A DNA stretch of 64,000 nucleotides from Saccharina japonica. Taxonomy: Eukaryota; Sar; Phaeophyceae; Laminariales; Laminariaceae. This document shows positions 1-9,295 of this stretch, one piece after another. The DNA is taken from assembly GCA_008828725.1 (NCBI GenBank), contig MEHQ01002384.1, forward strand, positions 24,802 through 88,801. Reading direction: 5' to 3'. Within the stretch, counting starts at the first letter, position 1. Every line of letters begins with the position of its first letter. The translations under genes were made by a program, and so were the position numbers. The notes under the pieces are model-generated. The model worked only from the letters and a program-made list of their open reading frames with translations. It made no database searches and was not told where the DNA came from.

Positions 1-1
1 A

Positions 2-580
2 CACCACCAAATCCTCCTGCGTGTCATTGGCTTCCAGCGTCGGCAGCGTGGCGACTATAGGACCCTCTCGTACGCAAAGGCTCTCAAGCAGACACGATGC
101 GAGAGCATCGAAACGACAATCCGTAAACGGCGTCTGTTCTTTGCGGGAGCCGTGGCACGGCAACCCAAGGGGCGACTACCCAGTCGGATTATGTTCGGGA
201 CCATGACGGGTGGGGAGGGACGCAGACCGGGCGGACAACCAAAGTCCTGGCAGAAATGCCTTGCTGAAGACCTCAAGGTGTTTCAAGCCTCCAAGGGGTC
301 CACGGCACAGGTCCCGTTGGTGTTTGGAGTAGAGACCGCAGTATGGACCATTGCAGCAACTAAAGTGGGCAAGTGGCACAGGGGGGTCCTCGAAGCGGCT
401 GAACAGTTCATGATCCGGTGGCACAAGGTAGAGGCGGAACTGAGTAGACAGCGCCACGCATCCGTTGCGGGGGGTGCAAAAGGGAATGGGAAGGGGGGGG
501 GCAACAGTCGTACGGAAACCGCGGCTGATGAGAGCAGGAGGGAAACAGCCGACAGGGTAGCAAGGTACCAGGCTGACTAG
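2..580 (+). pseudogene. LINE (non-LTR retrotransposon) C-terminal fragment
   Basis: The frame is open from the first complete codon of the window to the TAG at 578-580, so the coding region enters from the left. The translation begins HHQILLRVIGFQRRQRGDYR and continues through SYAKALKQ, ESIETTIRKRRLFFAGAVAR and PSRIMFGTM. This is the region after the reverse transcriptase in a widespread class of LINE-type retroelements (family knowledge). The last 50 residues are rich in Gly, Arg and Lys. No catalytic domain lies inside the window, so activity cannot be judged. It is the 3' end of an element whose RT would be to the left. Family identity is fairly sure; intactness is unknown. Confidence 0.75.
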
Positions 581-1730
581 TAAGTCCCACCTAGACTACC
601 CGTGCCGCGCACCTCTGTAGCCGCTTCGAACGCGGCACTGTTTCTGGTGGTCTTTCTTTCCCTTTGTTTGTTTGTTTGTTTGATTTTTTTCTTATTTTTC
701 TTTTTTTCATTTTTCTTTTTGCTTGTTGTATTGCCTGTTGTTGCTTCTCAAGGGGGGCACGACAGCGATGCTACAACCCCTCGCATCATTTGCTTCGTTT
801 ACTTTGTTTCACTTATTTATGTTACCGTGATCGCTTTTGCCTTTGTTTCTCCGCCTTCCGTATTTGTCCTAGGACTTTCTTTGGTGGCTTAGCTACGTAC
901 GTATTCATTTTGGTTTTGTCATTCCCCGTTCTCTTTCCGGGACTCTCGTGTGTTACACGAGAACGAAACGGAATTGAGTTGGAAGTGCCACGTACCCGTT
1001 GTATGGGTGGCGCCCAAGGGAAGGGAGACGGAGGGTGGGGGGGGTCATAGGGAAACCAGGACGGACGAAAGCAGGAAAGAGACGGCAAACAGAGTAGGTG
1101 CCAGACCGACTAGCTGGTAGAACCTGCCTGTACTATGGGCACAAACCTGCCTCGGCTGGCCTTCGGTGTGCTCCGGCTGGCTGTCCTATCCTGTCGTTCT
1201 CAGTCTTGCTCTGTTGGCGCTGTTTCGGTCCATTTTATTTTCTTTCATTTCATTTGGTTTTTTATTGGAGGTCGCATCTCCTCTGGGAGAAGCACGACAC
1301 TTTCTTTCTTTTTTTGTCATGCTTTTTATTTGGTTGCTTGATTATTGATTTGCTTCAGTATATTTACTTTTTATTATTTTTTCTTTTCGCTTTTTTCTTT
1401 TTTCTCTTTTTTTCTCTTGCATGCACCTGGATTGCTAGCAGGGTAGGTCTTGCCTGTCGTATATGGCGTTGCATTGTCTCATCTGCTTACTGCACTGAGT
1501 GTAGTATCTCTGTGTCGTAGTTTTGTGACCACAGAACTGGTACCTTTTTAGGATGAAGAATCGGCACCGACACTGGGTGTGCTGGATGTCGACGGGTAGA
1601 AAGGAAGGTTTAATGTGAAGAACACACACACACACACACACAAAACTGACAAAAACAAAACATGAAAAAAAAAAAATGTATATATTTTGTCCCCCCGTGA
1701 AAAAGCAAAACAAAACAAAACAAACAGACG
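581..1730 (+). repeat. LINE 3' tail with a degenerate tandem copy
   Basis: T-rich tracts such as (TTTG)n at 664-685 follow the LINE stop. A diverged second copy of the end of the coding region lies at about 970-1120. It keeps the same order: 'gccacg', a G-run, 'ggaaacc', 'gcagga', 'gaccgactag'. A T-rich tract follows again, then 'gtgaccacagaactggtacc' at 1524, 'ggtttaatgtgaag' at 1606 and a (CA)n tract. The terminal segment 1520-1640 is shared with 15575-15690. I read this as the 3' untranslated tail of the LINE family, duplicated here. Open frames inside it are low-complexity shadows. Confidence 0.55.
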
Positions 1731-1860
1731 CCGCGCCAACAGCAGCAGTCTTCCCACCTCGGCTTGAAAGGACTCCCGTGGGGCTCCTCGAGGCAGGAGA
1801 TGATGAACCTGCTACACGGAGACCTTCACAGCAGGGTATGATACGGCCGGGACGCAGGCG

Positions 1861-2016
1861 CGGGGGGGGGGAGAGGGTACTCATGTCATGCATGGCCGTA
1901 GCCGTATGGCCATGGACTCTCGCATCCCTACGCATATATAATGCCGGGGACGGATTGCACGCCGGGTGTTCACCGACCCCCCCCGACAGATATTGGTTGC
2001 TTGCACCAAGCGCGAA
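1861..2016 (-). repeat. Poly-C-flanked element A, copy 1
   Basis: Read on the minus strand, the core runs from gcttggtgcaagc-type sequence through 'cggcattgtagggatgcgag' and 'tctatggtcatacgac' to 'catgacatgagtac' and a C-run (the G-run at 1861-1870 on the plus strand). The same core of about 125 bp recurs at least ten times in this window. It has no coding capacity. Confidence 0.6.
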
Positions 2017-2314
2017 GCGGGCCGTTGCGAGGTGTTGGCGGGCTTGAGCGGCATGAAGGGTGAGCTGCGTCTGTTCGTTTGGATTGTGTCAGCAACGACG
2101 GCTACAAAAGTTGTAGAGGGTTGCGTATATATTCGCAGGCGTTATTAGGCGTTATTGTGGAATTTTGACTCGTGCGGGAGGAGAGCGCGAGCACTCCGCT
2201 TCCTCTCTTTGCCCCGTGAGGTATGTATATATCAGGCACCAGGTACCGGGGGGGGATGAAAGCAAAGGTGGCAGCTATTCTAGTGCTCCCAGAGGGTGCG
2301 TGTAAGACGATGTG

Positions 2315-2945
2315 GTGGGAATTCAAGTTTAAAAGCCAACACTCTTGTAGCGTGTGTTGATCGACATGTTTAACTCTACTTTCCCTACAATGGCTATGTG
2401 GTGGAAATCGAGTTTAACAGGCTAAAACTCTTGTAGCGTTTGTTGATCGTCGACGTTTTCATTTTTGGTCTTTCCCTACAACGGCAATGTAGTTGGTGGA
2501 AATCGAGTTTAAAATACTGAAACTCTTGTAGCGTGTGTTATCCACATTTTCAGTCTATTTTCCCTACGATGGCTATGTGGTGGGAGTCGAGCTTGGGTTG
2601 ATCGATATTTTTAGTCTACATTCCCTACGATGGTATGTGGTGGAAATCGAGTTTAAAAGGCTAAGTAAAACTCTCGTAACGTGTGTTGATCGACATTTTA
2701 AAGTCCACTTGATCGACATTTTTAGTCACATTTTAAAGTCCACTTTCCCTACGATGGCAAAATGTGGTGAAAATCGAGTTAAAAGAAGGCTAAAACTCTT
2801 GTAGCGTTCGTTGATCGACATTTTCATGCCGACTTTCCCTACAATACAACGGAAATGCGGTGGAAATTGAGTTTAAAAGGCTGTAAGTAAAACTCTTGTA
2901 GCGTTTGTTGATCGACATCTATTTTTAGTCTACTTTCCCTTCGGA
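2315..2945 (+). repeat. Degenerate minisatellite, about 6-7 units
   Basis: Units of about 85-125 bp share 'actcttgtagcgt', 'ttgatcgacat', 'ttccctacaatgg' and 'ggtggaaatcgagtttaaa'. The motif 'ctcttgtagcgt' or a near match occurs near 2343, 2428, 2524, 2674, 2797 and 2893. Copies differ by indels, so this is an old tandem array. It holds no gene. Confidence 0.8.
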
Positions 2946-3520
2946 GGCATTCGGACGCGGGGTGTGGGGTGGCGCAAGGGGATTTCCGATGACCTTTTGG
3001 TGCAGCTGAGGCAAAAACGAAAGGCCCACCAGTCGGTGCAATGTTGAAGCATATACGTCCCAAAAACATGGAAGGCATAACGACATAACGACCAACGAAA
3101 CAAAATCGGCACACACTCCTGGGAGTAATCCGGGGGCACCAAACCTGTTTTGCTTAGCAGTAGAGCTTATCAGTTACCAGTACAGTATTACTTATTTGGA
3201 GAAAATGGTTGGCACCAACATTGCTGTGTGCCACTTTGTCCCTAAATATAAGGAACGTCTACATTAGATAGTAATGTACAAAACGGGCCTTATATTTCCG
3301 AACATAGTGGCACGATACAAAGGGACTCATAACGCTAATCAATGGTTGATTGGGTCTGGTGGGCTTAGGCTTAGGCTTAGTTCTCTTCGCCTAAGCCAAT
3401 CATTTGTTCGAACAAATGGTAAAGCTACCGTTTCATTTGTAGGTCAAACTGGGGTGTGTACCCGGGTATCCAGATAGTACACCCAAGTATTTTCTACTGT
3501 AGGCATTGCCTGGAGTAGGG
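2946..3520. other. No gene seen; small hairpins and a palindrome
   Basis: I see no supported gene. An imperfect inverted repeat pairs 'ccactttgtccctaaatata' (near 3231) with 'ccttatatttccgaacatag' (near 3290). Three TTAGGC units lie at 3363-3380 and can fold onto 'cctaagcc' at 3390. A perfect 18-bp palindrome, CATTTGTTCGAACAAATG, lies at 3401-3418. Confidence 0.5.
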
Positions 3521-3530
3521 GCTACGCGCG

Positions 3531-3633
3531 CAGCAGCAGCAGCAGCAGCAGCAGCAATAAGCAGTACCAGCAGCAGCACGGCAGGCAGCAGCACAAGCAG
3601 GTAGCAGCAGCAGCAACCAACAACAACAGCAGC

Positions 3634-3724
<91 letters not shown>

Positions 3725-3725
3725 C
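3531..3725 (+). repeat. (CAG)n / (CAA)n microsatellite
   Basis: CAG triplets run from 3531 to about 3620 with interruptions, then an almost pure (CAA)n of about 28 units fills 3640-3723. Poly-Leu, poly-Val and poly-Cys frames on the minus strand come from this repeat. The flanking 3726-4099 shows no supported gene. Confidence 0.9.
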
Positions 3726-4099
3726 GTTCGTGCGAGCGCGTCCGCGACATGGTTCGGCGCAGTCTGATCCCACGACACGTCTTCTCCACGCTAACCCTCT
3801 CCGGATCTCAGAGGGATACCCAAAATGACCATGAACAGTGACCACTTCTTCTGCCTCGGTCACTGCATGGTATATACATGACCCCAACTACAAAGCAAGG
3901 ACTCGTATGTACGGACGTATATACGACACGGGCGCAGGCAGCATCGTCCTTCCTACTCGTGCTGCTAGGGCGCTCCGCTCCCCGCTCACTCGCGGTCGCG
4001 GATTGTTGGTAGTACCGAACTTGGGGGACTTTTAGTTTCGGTCGCTATCTGGGGGTTCCCATGAAGGTTCGATAACCCCTTCTTTCTACGTTACAGCCA

Positions 4100-4245
4100 T
4101 CTATATATGTAAAAAAAAAAAAACAACAACAACAACAACAACAGCTGTGAGCTCGAGGATTTCGTCGAAACTCATCCTTGCTAGCTGAGTGTAATACTTC
4201 CATCGCGCGTACTTACGGGTTTTATATGTCCTCATGCAGGAAGCC
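4100..4245 (+). repeat. Dispersed repeat D, copy 1
   Basis: An A-run and (CAA)n are followed by 'cagctgtgagctcgaggatt', 'tttgctagctgagtgtaa' (variant), 'cgcgcgtacttacgg' and 'tatatgtcctcatg'. The same order is found at 30470-30590 with few differences, in the first introns of the secreted-protein gene. The family is unknown. Confidence 0.75.
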
Positions 4246-4287
4246 ATCTATATATGTACCATATCATACATCCAGCTAACACTATTA

Positions 4288-4335
4288 CGGAGGACCTTAC
4301 AGTAAATAGGACCAAATATTGTAAGTAAAAATAGG
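4288..4335 (+). repeat. Partial MITE family E end
   Basis: 'gtaaataggaccaaatattg' matches the terminal part of the elements at 34250 and 61089. Only one end is visible here. Confidence 0.5.
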
Positions 4336-4363
4336 TGAAAAAAATCAATTTGGAAAAAATCAA

Positions 4364-4643
4364 ATTCAAATTCGCTTTTCATTGGTCAACACACGCACCA
4401 GCACCAAATATTATGCCCCAAGATCCTAATCTTTGGGCCCGTATTAACGAGTATAAAATAAATTCAATTTGGAAAAATAAAAATAAAAATTCGCTTTTCA
4501 TTGGTCAACACACGCACCAGCACCAATTATTATGCCCCAAGATCCTAATCTTTGGTGCTGGTGCGTGTGTTGACCAATGAAAAGCGAATTTGAATTATAT
4601 TTTTTCCAAATTGAATTTATTTTATACTCGTTAATTCGGGCCC
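4364..4643. repeat. Foldback hairpin with an extra direct copy
   Basis: The arms 4435-4527 and 4552-4643 are inverted copies: GGGCCCGTATTAACGAGTAT at the left matches the reverse complement of the right end (...ATACTCGTTAATTCGGGCCC). The loop is about 25 bp. Part of the left arm, 'cgcttttcattggtcaacac', occurs once more in direct orientation at about 4371. The sequence is AT-rich and would fold into a stem of about 90 bp. It contains no gene; the short open frame across it is not credible. Confidence 0.9.
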
Positions 4644-4689
4644 TTAAGGCGAAGTGAGGAAAAAAAAACGCCCCGTCAATAACACAACA

Positions 4690-4940
4690 CTACGAATACG
4701 TCGTACTAATACCATATGGGGCTATATCTCAGGGACCTAAAATGACGAAGAACCCGTTCTTTCTCGTAGCCATCTACGTACAGCCAGCAAACCAAGTGTC
4801 CGCACTGATTTTTCACGCTAAATAAGAAACAGGCAATACATAAAACAAAACTACGAATACGTCGTACTAACCGTATGGCGTTATCTCAGGGACCCCAAAA
4901 AAATGGTTGATAACCCGTTCTTCCTACGAGCCATCTACAC
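4690..4940 (+). repeat. Direct repeat pair
   Basis: 'ctacgaatacgtcgtactaa', 'atctcagggacc', 'acccgttctt' and 'agccatcta' occur in the same order at about 4692-4772 and 4852-4935. A weaker third relative ends at 4100 ('ttctttctacgttacagcca'). Confidence 0.75.
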
Positions 4941-5096
4941 CCAGCAACAGCAGCAGCACAGCAGTCCACCGTCATCCGGTCTGTATGGCAACAACAAACA
5001 CCCAGAAACCACACAAACACGTAAAGATAAGCACATGTTATACCGGTAGGTACGAAGGCGAAATCGAAAAAAAAAAGAAAAAAAAATGTGGGAACT

Positions 5097-5130
5097 CTTC
5101 GCCCCCCCCCCCCCCCCCCCCCCCCCCCCA
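5097..5130 (+). repeat. Poly-C run
   Basis: About 26 consecutive C residues follow an A-rich stretch. It is one of many long C or G homopolymers near element A/B copies. Confidence 0.9.
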
Positions 5131-5189
5131 TCTTCCACGGCAATATTATTTGCAAGTAAATGTATGGAAACAAAAACGTAAGGAATGCC

Positions 5190-5576
5190 GAAATGTTGGA
5201 GGTGTGTCCAATAGGAGTAGTAACGGTGCTCCGTCTCGAAAGAGATGCGTGGTCAATGGTCAAAATACCATGGCGCGAAACACATATACCCCCCCCCCCC
5301 CCCGGCTCTGCCTGGCGTTGGTGGAAATCCCAACGCGTCCGCCCGGCATTGTAGGGATGCGAGGCGTCAATGCGTCATACTGGACTAACTGCTGTGCACA
5401 ACTGAGTACCACCCCCCCCCGGCTCTCGAAAAGGCCTCGGTATGCGTTGTAAATGGTTCACATGACTAAGCGCAATCCAACAATATGAGTACGCCCCCCC
5501 CCCCCCGGCTCGAAAGGAGTGCGTGGTCAATGTTTAAATGACTAAGGCAAGCAAAACATGAGTACGCCCCCCCCTC
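5190..5576 (+). repeat. Tandem cluster of poly-C-flanked elements (B-A-B-B)
   Basis: Four related short elements follow one another, each ending in 'gagtac' plus a C-run. A B copy lies at about 5195-5290 ('ctccgtctcgaaagagatgc'), a diverged A copy at 5304-5407 ('cggcattgtagggatgcgag'), and B copies at 5420-5492 and 5508-5570 ('atgactaaggcaagcaa'). Between copies there is only poly-C. The arrangement suggests homopolymer-guided duplication or insertion. Confidence 0.65.
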
Positions 5577-5600
5577 CATGCCACCGAAGTCGGCACTCAC

Positions 5601-6056
5601 CAAAATATTCTACCCACTGACGCCGTCGCCGACCTCCTCAGGCGGTGGACAAGCCGCACCGACAAGCCCCCGAATTGAAGCGGCCGACCCAGCCCCACCT
5701 CGTCCCCACCCCCGCCCCCACCCTCCCTTCCTCCTCCTCCTCCCTCCCCTCCTGCTCCTCCACCGCTGCTGCTGCTGCTGCTACTGCTGCTGCTGCTGCC
5801 GTTCGCTGTCCCAGCAGCTGCGGCGGCAGAGGACGACACGCCCGAAGCTCCAAACCGAAAAGCGCCATCGCCCAAGCCAGCACCAGCACCAGCACCAGCA
5901 CCGCCAACACCACCCCGACCACCGCCGTAGCCCTCCTCCTCCTCCTCCTCCCCCCCCTTCGTCTCCTCGAGGGCGTAGATAAGGATCGACATGTCGCGGG
6001 AGCACGTCGCTAACCTAGTCCCGTCCGGTGAGAACTTGAGGTCCAGCACTTCGTCC
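5601..6056 (-). CDS. FBXW5-like gene, WD40 exon with low-complexity insert
   Basis: 456 nt. The first 33 codons encode one WD blade (DEVLDLKFSPDG, then LATCSRDMSILIY, with Tyr in place of the usual blade-ending Trp). About 75 codons of acidic, Gly/Ala and poly-Ser sequence follow, then about 40 codons ending SATASVGRIF before the donor. The poly-Ser/Gly stretch corresponds to GCT/CTC-type microsatellites on the plus strand, so length variation is likely. Confidence 0.65.
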
Positions 6057-7746
6057 CTGTCGCAGCCAGCAGAGGTAGCCGTGACGGCGGCGGCGGTGGC
6101 GGCGGTACGCGTTGGAGCGGTGGGCGCGGCCGATAGGGGGTGGACGGCGCGGGCGTGCTCATTTTGTTGCATGCCTTCGCCCTTTGAAGGGGGAGAGGGG
6201 GGGGGGCGTACTCGTTTCTTGCATGCCTGAAGGGGGGGGGGGGGGGGGCGTACTCGTTTCTTGTTTGCCTTAGCCATTTGACCATCGACCACGCGTCCTC
6301 TTCGAGATGGACGGGGCACCGTTCCCACTCCTACTAGAGACACCTCCGGGGGTACACAGAACACACGCTCGCATATGTTCGCTTCGCATGCTAGCTCTGT
6401 GGCTTTGACTTGACTTGGCTTGCCACTGACTCGAGCCGGCGCAAGGACGGACGGCAGAGAGAACCGGACGGAACAGACAAGAGGCAAGGACCAAACACAA
6501 ACAGGACACTACTCGTAACACATTTTGTTTTGACAATTATACCTTTCTCTCTCTCACACCCTCGCCCCCCAGCAAGCAGCCACCGCGCACGTTCTGGCCC
6601 TTTTGAGGGAACGTGCACCAAAGGTCTCCAAAACCATTCACAACCGTCCCAGCGACAGCACATCGTTTTTTTTCCCCAACCCCCCCCCCCCCCCCCCCCT
6701 GCTTGGTGCAAGCAATGTCTGCCTGGTTGGTGAAAACCCAACGTGCAATCCGTCCCGGCATTGTAGGGATACGAGGGGTCTATGGTCATACGACAACGGC
6801 CATGCACGGCATGAGTACACCCCCCCGCCTCCCCCCGTACCTTCTCCAGTCGTGCTCCCCACCCCCTTCAATAATCACCATTACCGCAGTTAGCGCCCCG
6901 CACAGTATATAGGTATATACAGCAGCAGTGGTCTCTCTATAGTGCCGGTTGTCCTCTTTAGTGCCGGTTGCCCTCTATAGTGCCTGTGGAGTCGCTTGAC
7001 ACAGGCGGGATTCCCAAGCGTGGTAGTGTGCGGAATAGTGCCGGTTGTCGCTATAATAGTGCCGGTGTTGTTGGCTGGCGCATACATACCGGCACTATAG
7101 AGGGACCAACCACTACTGCCGTACACTTATTCGCTCTCTACTAAATACACCCCGGACCCTAGCCCCCCTCCCACTCCGCCCCCCCCCCCCGCTTGGTACA
7201 AGCAAGTAATGTCTGCCTGGTTGGTGAAAGCCCAACGAGCAATCCGTCCCGAACTTGTAGGGATGCGAGGGTCTATGGTCATACGACGACGGCCATGCAC
7301 GACATGAGTACCCCGCCCCCACCCCCCCCTCCATACAAAAATAGTTCACGTATAGTCTCTCAGCCCCCCCCAAATCCAGCTCACGTGTGGTCTCTCAGGC
7401 GAGCCAGCTGCACCGCCGGGGCGTGGCACACGTTGGCCTTCAGCTCCTCCTTCCAACCCTCGTGGCGAAGCCGCTCCCACGAAAGGTCCGAACCGGCCGT
7501 CGCCCCTCCCTTTCCCCTCCCGCCCGCTCTCGACGACGCCCTCGACCACCCGGAGACCCTCGGGTTAGCTCCAGCGTTAGCAGCGTTGGCATCATCGCTA
7601 CGGTTACCGTTGGGGTTTCCATCAGCGTTGGCGTTTCCGTTACCGTTACCGTTGGCGTTAGCGCCACCGTTTTCCGCGTCGGCCAGAGAGTCGTGCAGGC
7701 GTCCGACAAAGAACAGGCGGCTCTTGCCTCGGCGGTGCCAAGGTCC
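5601..7746 (-). CDS. F-box/WD40-repeat protein (FBXW5-like), two exons visible
   Basis: Two minus-strand exons, 7746-7385 and 6056-5601, join across a GT-AG intron: donor CACAC|GTGAGC, acceptor GCGACAG|GGACG. The junction creates RLRDHTDEVLDLKF, then SPDGTRLATCSRDMSILIY. This matches the start of the WD40 propeller in FBXW5-type substrate receptors of SCF/CUL4 ubiquitin ligases, where a similar Leu-Arg-x-His-Thr-Asp leads into the first WD blade (family knowledge). Upstream, SDLSWERLRHEGW resembles the linker after the F-box. Exon 7746 has a pyrimidine-rich acceptor. The 5' F-box exons and the remaining WD blades are not identified. Low-complexity inserts (Asn/Gly/Ala in the first exon, Glu/Gly/Ala/Ser in the second) are striking. 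The second exon ends at a good donor (TTTTG|GTGAGT), so the gene should continue to the left. Whether it is complete or broken is unknown. Confidence 0.72.
6170..6345 (-). repeat. Element B copies inside the FBXW5-like intron
   Basis: On the minus strand, 'ctcctactagagacacctcc'-type sequence, 'tcgaagaggacgcgtggtcg' and 'aatggctaaggcaaacaaga' end in 'gagtacg' and a C-run. A truncated second copy of the 3' part, 'gcatgcaagaaacgagtacg', lies just beyond the C-run (6190-6230). Confidence 0.55.
6674..6832 (+). repeat. Poly-C-flanked element A, copy
   Basis: A C-run, then 'gcttggtgcaagcaatgtct', 'gcctggttggtgaaaaccca', 'cggcattgtagggatacgag', 'tatggtcatacgacaacgg', 'gcatgagtac' and another C-run. 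C-runs lie on both sides of the core. Confidence 0.65.
6905..7130. mobile_element. MITE family G, copy 1
   Basis: The terminal inverted repeats are cagcagcagtggtctctct at the left and its near complement at the right (agagggaccaaccactactg). They extend inward as 'ctatagtgccggt'. The subterminal motif 'tagtgccggttg' recurs several times. A flanking TA on each side would fit a Tc1/mariner-type duplication, but that is not provable from one site. The partner copy is at 11895-12118. It is non-coding and lies in the FBXW5-like intron. Confidence 0.65.
7180..7326 (+). repeat. Poly-C-flanked element A, copy
   Basis: C-run, 'gcttggtacaagcaagtaat', 'gcctggttggtgaaagccca', 'gtagggatgcgagggtctat', 'ggccatgcacgacatgagta', C-run. 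Relative to other copies it has a 4-bp insert ('aagt') near the start. Confidence 0.65.
7385..7746 (-). CDS. FBXW5-like gene, upstream exon
   Basis: 362 nt; starts GPWHRRGKSRLFFVGRLHD and ends in phase 2 at RLRDHT. The centre is an Asn/Gly/Ala/Asp repeat made of GGTAAC/GCTAAC-like units (GNGNGNANADGNPNGN). A second frame here (RDLGTAEARAACSLSDACTT) also looks F-box-like, but it is out of phase with the WD exon. I prefer the frame that splices correctly. Confidence 0.6.
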
Positions 7747-7844
7747 CTGTTGATCCAGAAAAAAAAACATAAGTCCAGGTTGGTGTTTGTGGTGGCGGAA
7801 GCGTCAGGCGAGGAGGGGGCGGGAGGAAGGGGGAGGGAGGGGGG

Positions 7845-8137
7845 AGGGGTACTCATGTCATGCGTGGCCGGTAGTCGTATGATCATAGACCCTCGCATCC
7901 CTACAATGCCGGGACGGATTGCACGCCGGGTTTCCACCGACCAGGTAGGCATTGCTTGTGCAAAGCGTGGTGGTGGTGGCGGGAGCGTCAGGCGGGCGGC
8001 GGGGGGGGGGAGAGGGGTACTCATGTCATGCATGGCCGTAGTCGTATGCCCATAGATCCTCGCATGCCTACATTGCCGGGACGGATTGCACGCCGGGTTT
8101 CCACCGACCAGGTAGGCTTTGCTTGCACAAAGCGTGG
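7845..8137 (-). repeat. Two adjacent element A copies
   Basis: Copies at about 7845-7975 and 8008-8137 on the minus strand are nearly identical to each other. Both show 'tactcatgtcatgc', 'tcgtatg', 'cataga', 'ctcgcat', 'gccgggacggattgcacgcc' and 'gggtttccaccgaccaggta' on the plus strand. G-runs of 5-10 precede each. They form a tandem pair. Confidence 0.7.
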
Positions 8138-8164
8138 GGCGCCGTGTGTGAGCTGCACCCTCTA

Positions 8165-8650
8165 CCGAGGACGGGCGCTACGGTAGAGGTAGCAATTTTT
8201 GACTGGGAATATTTTCTGAATGGTCGGACTCCTTAACCCATTCAGAACTGAACAAAATTATCCCACACCAATTTCAAGTAGTTTGTCCCAAATACGTGGG
8301 ACCATTTCTTAACCGTTATAGAACTGCAGTCTCGTTTTGGGGACAAACCACTCAAATTCCAAGTAATTTGTCCCAAAAACGGGACTGCAGTTCTAAAATA
8401 CTAACCCAAAACCGCCGGACTTTCGTTACATTGTGTCGCAATTTTTTTCTCTTTTGTTATGCTTCGGGCCAAGGGATTGTGTCCCACCGGGTATACTCGT
8501 ATACTCGTATATAGCACTTACGTATTTGTTTTCCTCCTCCAAAATCAGTTTTGGGGTGAGAGGCATATTAGGGCGCTCCTCCTCAAGTGACCCACCCACC
8601 CTCCTGAAAAAAAACGGGGTGCACCCTCTACCGTAGCATACGTCTAAGAA
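8165..8650. mobile_element. MITE family C, long copy
   Basis: The left end 'gcgctacggtagaggtagca' and right end 'ctctaccgtagcatacgtct' are inverted repeats. The inside includes 'ggactccttaaccca' and 'aaaatcagttttgg', also found in the copies at 33952, 56312 and 58312. It contains a direct repeat of 'aatttgtcccaaa'-type sequence (near 8278 and 8361). Non-coding. Confidence 0.6.
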
Positions 8651-9040
8651 CCGCTTGTGAGGTGGGTCTTCTTGCGTGTGGGTGGCAACGTTGAATGGAG
8701 GGAGGGGGTGAGAGCGCGGAGAGGGGAGAGGTGTGCACCACGTCTGATCGGAGGCGCCGCAGGAAGTCACGGAAACCGCGCAAAAAAAAAAACCCCCCCC
8801 CCCCCCTTTTTTTTCACAAACAAGCATAAAACAAGCGTGCCTAGTGGTAGTGTGGCTACTGCTACAACAGCACTTTTGACTACTGCTGGAAAAACATTGA
8901 GCCTATACCCTCGTACGTACTGAACTATAGTACTTCGAAGTATAAATACTGGGCCTACTATGAATATGCCTATTTTGTACCTCGCTTCTGTTCTCGTTCT
9001 CCCAACGCCAAGTTCCATCCGCGTACTCGCTTCGTGGTCC
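8651..9040. other. No gene seen
   Basis: The stretch holds an A-run joined to a C-run and a T-run (8781-8814) and otherwise unique sequence. The opening 'ctaagaaccgcttgtgaggt' resembles 31913 ('ctaagaaccgcctgtgaggc'), suggesting another dispersed repeat. Confidence 0.4.
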
Positions 9041-9295
9041 CACAAAGAGCAGACGCAGCAGCAGCGGGGACAACATAGGCAGAAACAGCAGCAGCAGCAG
9101 GGACAGCAGAAGCAGGAGCAGCAGCATCAACGCACCAGCAAAAGCAGCAACAACAGCAGCAGCAACAGCAGCAGCAGCAGTACGAAGGAGGAGAACGACA
9201 ACAAACGATCGCGAAAAAATCAGCACAGGCTACTGCTGCTGCTGATGCTGTTGCCGCCGCCACCGCTGCCGCTGCCGCTACCAGAGGTTGGCAAG
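9041..9295 (+). repeat. CAG/CAACAG and CTG/CCG microsatellites
   Basis: CAG-rich tracts fill 9052-9182 and CTG/CCGCTG tracts fill 9230-9285. The long open frame spanning 8960-9949 is driven by these repeats and shows no domain, so I do not call it a gene. Confidence 0.85.

Noticed and set aside
3433-3887. Long minus-strand frames of poly-Val, poly-Cys and poly-Leu
   Set aside because: They are the (CAA)n/(CAG)n microsatellite read in three frames, with no start context or flanking domain.
4067-4080. 'ggttcgataacccc' as a tRNA T-arm
   Set aside because: No D-arm, anticodon arm or acceptor stem can be placed around it on either strand.
7440-8033. Minus-strand frame with F-box-like RDLGTAEARAACSLSDACTT
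   Set aside because: It is out of phase with the WD40 exon that splices cleanly, and its remainder is repeat-derived.
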